Of a stretch of 29,025 nt of DNA, positions 1 to 7,400 are shown one piece after another (within the stretch, counting starts at the first letter, position 1; the number at the start of each line of letters is the position of its first letter). The stretch spans positions 1 through 29,025 of the forward strand of contig JAFTMP010000288.1 in NCBI GenBank assembly GCA_017452335.1. The letters are read 5' to 3'. The translations under genes were made by a program, and so were the position numbers. The DNA is from Clostridia bacterium. Its GTDB lineage: Bacteria; Bacillota; Clostridia; Oscillospirales; CAG-272. A model generated the notes under the pieces. It was not told where the DNA came from, did not search any database, and saw nothing but the letters and a program-made list of their open reading frames with translations.

Positions 1-422
1 TAAAGCTCACCCGCGACCCTTCCCTTGCCGAGGAGCTGACGCAGGATACCTTTTTTCGCGCCTACATCAACCTCAAAAGCCTGCGATGCCCCGAAAAAGC
101 GTCTTTATGGCTTTGTTCCATTGCCAAAAACAGCTATTTCGCCTGGTATAACGAGCAAAAGAAGCTCTTGCCCCTAAAGCAGGATGCGCTTCTTGAAGAA
201 ACGCCGCCTCTTGAAGAGGAGTTTCTTCAAAAGGAGCTTTCAAGGAAAGCGCTTCATTGTCTATCCACGCTAAGGGAACCTTATCGAACCGTCTTTATAC
301 TCTCTGCCTTGGAGGGCTGTTCCCTCAAGGAGCTCAGCATGCTTTACGGAAAGAGCGAGAGCTGGGCAAGGGTGACCTTTTACCGAGCCAAACAAATGCT
401 ACACGAACAACTGGAGGACTAA
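1..422 (+). CDS. ECF-type RNA polymerase sigma factor (5' end missing)
   Basis: The reading frame is open from base 3 and the window starts inside the gene. The first visible residues, KLTRDPSLAEELTQDTFFRAY, match the end of sigma region 2 of ECF (group 4) sigma-70 factors, where region 2 contacts the -10 element and core polymerase. The C-terminal part (from about base 240, ALHCLSTLREPYRTVF then LEGCSLKELSMLYGKSES) is the region 4 helix-turn-helix that reads the -35 element. The gene stops at 420-422 and the next start codon follows immediately at 423, so it is translationally coupled to a zinc-finger anti-sigma factor. This is the classic ECF sigma/anti-sigma pair for envelope or stress signalling. 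Target genes cannot be told from the sequence. The family call is firm; the missing N-terminus is simply outside the window. Confidence 0.9.
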   Translation, partial: KLTRDPSLAEELTQDTFFRAYINLKSLRCPEKASLWLCSIAKNSYFAWYNEQKKLLPLKQDALLEETPPLEEEFLQKELSRKALHCLSTLREPYRTVFILSALEGCSLKELSMLYGKSESWARVTFYRAKQMLHEQLED

Positions 423-1064
423 ATGATGAATTGTACTGTAATCGCCGATCTGCTGCCCCTGTATATTGATGACTGCTGCTCCAAGGAGAGTGCCGAGCTG
501 GTGAGGGAGCATTTGGCTGTCTGCCCCCGCTGTCAAAAGCTTCACGAAAGCATGACCAAGGAAAACACCACTCCTATAGCGGCACCCGCCCAAGCGCCTG
601 CCAAAAAGCTTCGTCCCCTGCGCCAATGGCAAGCCGCCATTTTGCAGTCCATTCTGCTCTTCTTATCCTTTGCCTTGATTACCGTGGGGGTGGCTCAAGA
701 AGCAGAGACGTCTGCAGACGGATTCATCAACGGTTGTTGGGCGCTGTGGTTGGTAGTCCCCGCTACGGGTTTTATGCTCTCTCTTGTAAACTGGTACTTT
801 GTAAAGCTCTACAAAAGCAGAAAGCGCTTTTGGATCTCTTCTCTGCTCTTCACCCTTTTGGGGATTCTTGCCGCGTTTTTGTGGACCTTCTTTCATTACG
901 ACTATTTCGTATTCTTAGATCGCGGCTCTCTATCGGATACCCTTGAATCAATATATGGGTTTCTCTATGTGTTCTGCGGTCGGGGCATTCTCTTGTCCGC
1001 CGTGCTTTGCGCGCTCTCAGGGGTTCTTTCCAATCTCTATGCCAAGCTTTTAGGAAAGGAATAA
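423..1064 (+). CDS. Zinc-finger (zf-HC2) membrane anti-sigma factor
   Basis: A 213-residue protein that would hold the upstream sigma factor inactive at the membrane. Residues 1-40 form a ZAS/zf-HC2 zinc finger: an N-terminal Cys (C4), the motif DLLPLYIDDCCSKES, then HLAVCPRC with H30, C34 and C37 in the Hx3Cx2C arrangement. A Pro/Ala linker (about 50-65) leads to four hydrophobic segments near residues 71-91, 105-127, 139-160 and 183-205. A cytosolic sigma-binding finger on a membrane body is the usual layout. The start directly abuts the sigma factor stop, with ATG ATG giving two possible starts one codon apart. It is followed closely by another membrane protein gene. The signal it senses is unknown. 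Confidence 0.85.
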   Translation: MMNCTVIADLLPLYIDDCCSKESAELVREHLAVCPRCQKLHESMTKENTTPIAAPAQAPAKKLRPLRQWQAAILQSILLFLSFALITVGVAQEAETSADGFINGCWALWLVVPATGFMLSLVNWYFVKLYKSRKRFWISSLLFTLLGILAAFLWTFFHYDYFVFLDRGSLSDTLESIYGFLYVFCGRGILLSAVLCALSGVLSNLYAKLLGKE

Positions 1065-1084
1065 GGGAAGCGAACAAGCGCACC

Positions 1085-1777
1085 TTGATTTTGCCCCTCT
1101 GTCTGTTGCTCCTCACCCTCCTTTTGCCCTGCGGCACACTGCTTTTTAGTTTTTTCGGATACACCTTTACCCTTACAAGCTACAACATTTTTTCTCTGCT
1201 CACAGCACTTCTTGCCCTTGCCGATGCCCTTTGGGCAACCCATATAAGAAAACAGCCAAGCTCGTGGGCAGAGCTCCTTTTACGGGTGCTCGCACTGCTC
1301 TTCTCCGCCGTGAATCCCCTGTTTTATCTTGTTCGGTGCCGTAACGCGGTTGTGGCGCTTTGTATGCTCCTATCCTTTGGCTTTTGCTGTTATACTGCAA
1401 TACTGCGCTCAAAACACCTTCTTGCAAAAGTGCTCTGCCTTGCCTTTGGACTGCTTACCCCCGTGCCGCTCTGTCTATTTCTTTTGTTGATCCTTACCTT
1501 CGGCAATCTGGGAAAAAACACAGTGGTGCGCACGGTGGACTCCCCGGGCGGCACCTATCAAGCACAAATTATTGCATCAGATCAAGGGGCGCTGGGTGGA
1601 GATACACTGGTGCGCGTAAAAGATCAAGGGAGAGATCATGATCTTCTCCTGTTCAAGCTCTCCAAAGACCCTCAAACTGTCTATATCGGGGATTGGGGAG
1701 AATTTGAAACGCTGTCGCTTTCTTGGAAAAATGAAAAGTGCTTGCTCATTAACGAGCAAGAATATCCCGTCGAGTAA
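1085..1777 (+). CDS. Membrane protein of unknown function, third gene of the sigma/anti-sigma operon
   Basis: Not confidently recognised. From the chosen start it has about 230 residues, with hydrophobic segments through the first two thirds: a Leu-rich first helix, then stretches around bases 1190-1240, 1270-1340, 1350-1400 and 1440-1510. A hydrophilic C-terminal domain of about 80 residues begins VDSPGGTYQAQIIASDQGA and ends WKNEKCLLINEQEYPVE. That tail resembles the extracytoplasmic domain of small Firmicutes membrane proteins such as the DUF5412 type, by recall only. No ATG start exists: the frame opens with TTG at 1007, overlapping the upstream gene by 58 bases, or TTG at 1085, taken here because it begins at the first membrane helix and avoids the overlap. 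Position suggests a role in the same envelope-stress circuit. Confidence 0.6.
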   Translation: MILPLCLLLLTLLLPCGTLLFSFFGYTFTLTSYNIFSLLTALLALADALWATHIRKQPSSWAELLLRVLALLFSAVNPLFYLVRCRNAVVALCMLLSFGFCCYTAILRSKHLLAKVLCLAFGLLTPVPLCLFLLLILTFGNLGKNTVVRTVDSPGGTYQAQIIASDQGALGGDTLVRVKDQGRDHDLLLFKLSKDPQTVYIGDWGEFETLSLSWKNEKCLLINEQEYPVE

Positions 1778-1820
1778 AAAGCCATGTATGATCCATATAT
1801 TTTATATTTATACAAGCCGA

Positions 1821-1847
1821 CAGCCCGAGCATTTCATGCTCGGGCTG
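1821..1847. terminator. Bidirectional terminator-like hairpin between convergent genes
   Basis: A perfect 12-bp stem (CAGCCCGAGCAT with its complement) and a 3-nt loop lie between the end of the plus-strand membrane protein gene (1777) and the end of the minus-strand sortase gene (1878). There is only a weak T-rich stretch on either side, so termination efficiency is uncertain. Its position between convergent genes supports shared use. Confidence 0.7.
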
Positions 1848-1877
1848 CTCTGTTTCCATTGGACACGGGCTGTGCGC

Positions 1878-2741
1878 TCAAGAGTTCTTGGGCGCCTCGT
1901 ATGCTTTCATCACGCTCTGCACGGTAGGCTTTTTCTTGGCAGGCTTTAAGAAAACGATCAGAATCAGCACCAACAGCATGGGCAGTGCCACGATGGGGGT
2001 GACGATCATGGTGTCGATCTGATAGCCGTCAGAGGGTACGAAGAGATTCTTTTGCTCCAACTGATCCACTTGGATGTCCCGCACCAACAATCTTTGGGTG
2101 TTGATGCCGTAGGGGGTACAGGTCAGCAGGGTGCAGTAGCCCTTGCCCTCTTCAATTCCAAGATAAGAAAGATCGTCGGGATTGACGATCCGAATTTGAT
2201 CCACCTGGTAGGTGATCACTCGATCCAGCACCGTCACTACAAACGTGTCACCAATCTCCATGCGGTCAAGATCGGTAAACAGCTTGGCGGAGGGCAGTCC
2301 GCGGTGTGCAGACACCACCGTATGCGTCCCCTCGCCGCCCACAGGCAGGGAGGAGCCCTGCAAATGTCCGATGGCTGTGCTGAGCACCGCATCGGAGGTG
2401 CCGTGATACAGGGGCAATTCCACACCGATCTTCCCGATGGACACATAGCCCATCATTCCGTTTTCGCTGAGATTCAGCAAATCAAAATAGTTTTCCAGTT
2501 GACTATGATCCAAATAGGGATATTTGAGCGCTGCCAAGCGCCTGTTATACTCTTCTGCCTCCTCATAAAGCGCCGAATAGTCCTCTTTGGGGATGTTTTG
2601 AAGCATTTTTTCGTAGTCTACAATAGCTTCCGACTGGGTCAAGGAGTTCCAATAGCTGCTGATGGAGGGATACAACAACACGGAGAGCCCTACGATAAAT
2701 ATGGATAGCAACAAAATGGTCGGCCATTTTCTTTTTTTCAT
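1878..2741 (-). CDS. srtC: Class C sortase, pilus polymerase
   Basis: A 287-residue membrane transpeptidase that would cleave the LPXTG-type signals of the upstream pilins and join subunits through a pilin lysine. Residues 7-27 form an N-terminal membrane anchor and 247-266 a second C-terminal membrane helix, the two-anchor topology of class C enzymes. The core has GTSDAVLSTAIGHLQGSSLP, then SAHRGLPSAKLFTDLD with catalytic His146, and TLLTCTPYGINTQRLLVR with catalytic Cys208 and Arg217. The TCTPYGxNxxRLLVR form is diagnostic of class C. The usual lid motif (DPF/DPW/DPY ahead of the catalytic core) is not present; the region reads YPYLDHSQ. The RBS GAGGAG lies 5 bases before the ATG. It is the last gene of the pilus operon, behind an intercistronic hairpin. 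Confidence 0.93.
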   Translation of the reverse strand: MKKRKWPTILLLSIFIVGLSVLLYPSISSYWNSLTQSEAIVDYEKMLQNIPKEDYSALYEEAEEYNRRLAALKYPYLDHSQLENYFDLLNLSENGMMGYVSIGKIGVELPLYHGTSDAVLSTAIGHLQGSSLPVGGEGTHTVVSAHRGLPSAKLFTDLDRMEIGDTFVVTVLDRVITYQVDQIRIVNPDDLSYLGIEEGKGYCTLLTCTPYGINTQRLLVRDIQVDQLEQKNLFVPSDGYQIDTMIVTPIVALPMLLVLILIVFLKPAKKKPTVQSVMKAYEAPKNS

Positions 2742-2771
2742 AAAACTCTCCTCATTGTTGTATCATTGGAT

Positions 2772-2803
2772 GGGGCTGTCTCAAATTGCTTTGAGACAGC
2801 CCC
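2772..2803 (-). terminator. Intercistronic hairpin between pilin and sortase genes (possible partial terminator)
   Basis: A perfect 14-bp stem (GGGGCTGTCTCAAA with its complement) and a 4-nt loop lie in the 75-base gap between the pilin stop and the sortase start. There is no T-run after the stem on the minus strand, so read-through is expected. Likely roles are attenuation, or stabilising the abundant pilin message relative to the sortase message. Confidence 0.65.
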
Positions 2804-2816
2804 CTTACATAAAAGA

Positions 2817-4328
2817 TTAGTCAACGATCTTGGACATTCTCTTCTTGGTTACAAGCAGCACGCCGGTACCCAGAACGAGAACGGAACCGATCACGATAAA
2901 CATAGTGGTACCAAATCCGCCGGTTTCGGGCAGCATGGAACCGGTCTTGTTCACTACGTGTACACCGGAGCCGGTAGAATAGATCTCGCCATTGAAAATA
3001 GCATTCAGGTTTGCATCTGCAATGGTAAAGCTCTGGCGGGTGTTGAGTTTGTTGTATCCGTCGGGAGCCTCAGTCTCTTCCAGATAGTAAGTACCATTGT
3101 CAAATCCGATAACCGTCACAGCGCCGTCCTTTACTACAATGTCCACACCTACTTCGCCCTCTCTTGCACGGCGATACATGGGGTTTCCGTTAGCATCCAA
3201 AACAGGAGTCGTTTCATCCTTTTCCAGCAACGGAACCACTGCCACTTCATTTCCGCCGGAAGCAGCGTCGTAAATTCTGAACTGCGCGCCGTCAATCAAG
3301 GTATTCTGGGAGTCGGTCTTAATGATATCAATCTCAAAGGTATAAGTGGTAATGGAATCATAGGTGGTCTCATGATCTTCACCGTAAGACAGCCATGCGG
3401 TGTTGGAGTTGCCCTCGCCATCGATCACTGCATTTCTATTCAGCATTGCTTCATAGTAAACGATGATCTTATCATTGGTGCTCAGATGGTTGCAGAACTC
3501 TTCGGAGAAAACAACCTCAAAAGTACAATCGTCACCCAGATCTGCATCGGTCTTTACCGCATAATCTGTGCCCGCGGTTGCCAGCTCCGTACCGCCCGCA
3601 GAGCCGGGAACCACATGCTCAACCTTGGTAACCTTATCAAATGTCAAGCCTTCCGTCATCTTATCGTGGAGCACATAGTTCTGTGCACCGGCATGAACAT
3701 TGATGGTCACACGGAAGTATACGATCTGACCGATATCTGCCGTATTGCTGTCGCCCCACTGATTGGTGGAATCTTCCAGTACCTGCTTATCCAGCGTGGG
3801 AGAGCCGTTCTTTGCATTGATGGAAGCGTCGGGGTTGGTAGTGGTCAGACCGCACAGTGCACCCATATCGGAGTCTACCAGATAGTAGCCCAGCTCCAGG
3901 TTTGAGAACTTACCGGAGGTCACGTTGTTTGCAGTGGTGATTACAAATTCACCTGCGTTTTCGGAGGACTGCACGGGATCAATGCCGTTATCCTGCGCAT
4001 ACTTCAGCGCCAGCTTTGCAAAATCAGCCGCCGCGGTGTCAGCAACGCCGTTTTTCCAGGTAACATAGCCTGCATCATCAATGGTCACGTAGTTCAGTGC
4101 ATCTTCAGTGGCAAAGAAGCCTGTCCACGCACTATTGACCTTGTAAGAATATGCCTTGGAATCTACATTGTAGCTTTCCAGATCCAACAGCTTGTACAGT
4201 TCGTACTTTGCGTCAGAACCAACGTTGTTAATGGTGATGGAGCCTGTGGGCGTTTCGTCCGCAAATACGGGAGCCGCAAGCGTCAGAATCATCAGAGCCG
4301 CCATCATGAGAGTGAACAGTTTTTTCAT
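2817..4328 (-). CDS. Major (backbone) pilin, LPETG-anchored, isopeptide-type
   Basis: A 503-residue surface protein that would form the covalent pilus shaft. The start chosen (ATG at 4326-4328) follows an AAAGGA ribosome site and gives a clean signal peptide, MKKLFTLMMAALMILTLAAP, with likely cleavage after VFA at residue 23. An upstream in-frame ATG at 4388 lacks these features. Domains: an N-terminal pilin domain; a linker lysine motif NAKNGSPTLDK (K173) in the place where the pilin-motif Lys is expected; a D2-type fimbrial isopeptide domain (about 195-325); a Cna_B/SpaA-type domain (about 332-460) with the E-box ETEAPDGY (418-425); and the sorting signal LPETG (466-470) followed by a membrane helix and KKR tail. 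It lies between the tip adhesin and sortase genes. Self-formed Lys-Asn cross-links are expected from the family, not proven here. Confidence 0.93.
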   Translation of the reverse strand: MKKLFTLMMAALMILTLAAPVFADETPTGSITINNVGSDAKYELYKLLDLESYNVDSKAYSYKVNSAWTGFFATEDALNYVTIDDAGYVTWKNGVADTAAADFAKLALKYAQDNGIDPVQSSENAGEFVITTANNVTSGKFSNLELGYYLVDSDMGALCGLTTTNPDASINAKNGSPTLDKQVLEDSTNQWGDSNTADIGQIVYFRVTINVHAGAQNYVLHDKMTEGLTFDKVTKVEHVVPGSAGGTELATAGTDYAVKTDADLGDDCTFEVVFSEEFCNHLSTNDKIIVYYEAMLNRNAVIDGEGNSNTAWLSYGEDHETTYDSITTYTFEIDIIKTDSQNTLIDGAQFRIYDAASGGNEVAVVPLLEKDETTPVLDANGNPMYRRAREGEVGVDIVVKDGAVTVIGFDNGTYYLEETEAPDGYNKLNTRQSFTIADANLNAIFNGEIYSTGSGVHVVNKTGSMLPETGGFGTTMFIVIGSVLVLGTGVLLVTKKRMSKIVD

Positions 4329-4403
4329 TTTTCTTTTTCCTTTCTGAAAAAAATATATTTTGCGAAGTTTCTTGCAGTGCAGTATCACGATCTGCAGAAG
4401 AGA

Positions 4404-7400
4404 TCAATCATCCCTCCCTTCACGCTTGCGCCACAAGAACAATCCGCCGATCAGCGAAGTCAGCATCATCACTGCTCCGCCGATGATCCAAGGAGTATAC
4501 CCAAGCCCCCCTGTTGCGGGAAGCTCGTAGCCCCGTCCCCAACGATAGTAGTTGGTGACTGTCGTTTCATAAGTGGGCGTTTCACCGTCTACCGTGACGA
4601 TCTGCCCATACACAGGAAGCCAATCCTCTGTTTCCCAGCTTTCCTCAACGCTGTAGGAAATGACCTGCCCTGCCCCATCGGTATAAGGAAGTCCTCTGAA
4701 GGTATCCGTCCAACCGTTTTTCAAGCTCAGTGTCACCGAGCGACCCGTATCCTGTCCGTTTGCAAGGAGCCGAACGGTCACAAGCGCCTGCTCATATACC
4801 GTTTCCGATGCCATGCCCAGATCCCAGTTCTTCAAAACAGTCAGCGCAGTTTCTTCCTCCAGCGGCGTATTGACCATCCGATATGCCCAGCCGTCCACCT
4901 TTTGCGTTGTGGTTTCCACGATCTGCGTCATGGGATTAAAGACCAGTGCCGAGCCCGAGGAGGTGGTGGTGCTGATCCTACCCGTCGAAGTATTCAAGCT
5001 GCTCATATAATAGGAGCGATTGCTTCGTCTATAGTAGAATTTGATACCCGAGCCGTCATCAAGCGCCGTGACCGTCTGATAGGTGGCACTGCCTGCGGTC
5101 GCATAGAAATATCTGTTTGACGAGGAGGCAGAATAATTGAAGCTGAGGATCTGTCCCGCGCCGTTGGTAAACTTGATGTTGGAACCGCTGATCGTTGCCG
5201 TCCAAAGGGCAAGAGCGGACTCCTTCGCGCTCTCTTCTTCCATCCAAACAAGCTTCGCATCGGTTGCCAAGGCAGTGGCAAGACAGCCGTTTGCCGTTTT
5301 CAGCAGATACACGCCCTCATTTTGGAAGGTCAGTGCCTCTGCCCAGGTAGTTTTTGTAATGGTGATCTCCTCCACCTTTGATACGGTGGAATAGTACCCC
5401 GAAAAGTATGCTTCCGTCACCCCGTACTGCGCGGGCGTGACCATATCTGCCAAATATTTGGGCAAATTCGTCCAGGTATAGCGCCAATTGTTCTCCTCGC
5501 TCAGCGTAATCTCTCGAATGCGCCGAACCGTACCGTCGGGATCGGTCACCGTCAGATACACCGTAACTGCATCCCCTGCATGATCCGATGCATCCGCCCA
5601 CTCCTTAAATGCTTGAACAGTGGTGGTTTCCTGCACCCAATCCGCCGCATTGGTCACAGCGATATATGCACTGTGGGTATCTTCATCAATCTTAAAGCCA
5701 TGCACGGTAAAGCCCTGGGATACTTCAATGTAATTTCCCTGCTCGTCCCTTTCGCGCACCACCTCTACCGCATAGGAGGCAATACCTCTCTTATCTAAGG
5801 ATAAACAAATGATACCCCTTGCACAACTATATCCCTCGTTGTCGGGAGCCTTGGTTTCTTTGATATAGTAGGTCTTACCGGGGCTGAGCCCCCACAAACG
5901 CACCGACCCGTCAGTAACGGTAAACGCATTGGTCGAAGGTTCTCCATTCCGATATGCTTCTTCGCTGACCCAGAGGGTGGCAGACGTTGTGCATGCAAGA
6001 TCGGTATAGATCGAAAATTCCGCACCGTCAAGGGTCTCTTGTGTCAGAACGTCTTCCTTGCGGATCTCCAGCGCAAAGCGGGGCACCAAGTTAAAGCTCA
6101 TTTCACAGTTGGACTGTGAAGCACCGCGCTCCAGATAGTAAACGGTCAGCACATGGTCGCCTGCCGCCACATCATAGAGATTGCCCACAACCGTTCCATT
6201 AACCGTCACAACGCCGGTGGAAAAGTTGATATCGCCCGCTTCACTGCCGTGAATACCGCCCAAGTCCAGCACCAATTCGCCGTCTAAGAGCACCCACAGG
6301 TCATCGTCTCCCGAAAACTTATAGTGCATGTCATTGCCCAGCAAATCCTTGTTGCCGTAATAGCCGTCAGCATCCAAGGTGCCCGGCACATCCGGCAAAT
6401 AGAACTCCAACTCAATACTCATCCCAAACCAGTAATTGGTCGTGATATTGTTGGTTGTATTATTTTCCGTATTATACTTTGAGTCATACTGAATATGGTT
6501 GACTCCCTGATATTCTCCGTTCTCACCGCTGTACGCATAGGTAACAAAATCCTTGCCGTTACCATTGGCATACGGAGAGTTCAACGGCAAAAAGTCGGAA
6601 TAGGACTCACTGCCGGTCCCTTTGGAAGAATCTCGGGTTCGCTCCAAATACTCATACACATAAAAACGTTGCTCGCTTTGATTATACGATGCCGCGTTCA
6701 TGGAAGAACTGTAATAATAATATCCGTAATACTCGCTGTTTGGATCATCACCGTATTGGAACAGATAATCACCCGTTCCCAAATAGGTCTTTCCAATGAT
6801 TCCTGTGCCTGTTGCGGGATCAAAGGCTGTACTTGGATCAAAAAGGATCTCTCCCAGAGCATCCGTATAGATGCCGCTATGGACCCCGCCGCTGATATTT
6901 GCGCTATCCCGATTATTGGGGTAGGAGAGATCTCCACCGCTGTCGTAGTCTACAAAAATAAAATCCAGGGTATTGCCGTTTTGATAAGGAACAGTGCCAT
7001 CCGCCACCAGCGACCAGCTCTCGCTGTGACCCGAAGCACTTACACTCACAGTGGGTCTGGCTGACAGCATATTAAAAAGTGCACCGTAATCGAATACCCT
7101 TGTGGTAACAAAATCGTTGGTGCTTTCAGTATGGACTGCTTGTGAATTAAACTGCCCGATATCGTAGCTTTCTGCGATCCAATCTGCATAAAAAACCATA
7201 TTCTCGGTAACAGTAACCTCCGCGCCCGGAGGATAGTATCGGCTGTTTTTCACATCGTACCAACCCTGTAGCTTATAGCTGTATTTTTCGGGAGATTGCC
7301 ATGTCTCGGGCAAACGGATCACGTCTCCGCCCACCAAATTGTAGCTTTTATCCGGTGACCCTCCCAGGCTCATCAGCCCGCCGCAAGTACCGTCCAGCCA

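Noticed and set aside
2766..3905. 379-codon plus-strand open frame
   Set aside because: It lies antisense to the pilin gene, has no ribosome site, and its translation is rich in Cys, His and Ile without any family pattern; the pilin on the other strand is unambiguous.
4329..4388. Longer N-terminus for the major pilin starting at 4388
   Set aside because: It would place 20 charged residues before a clean signal peptide, and the internal ATG has its own ribosome site.
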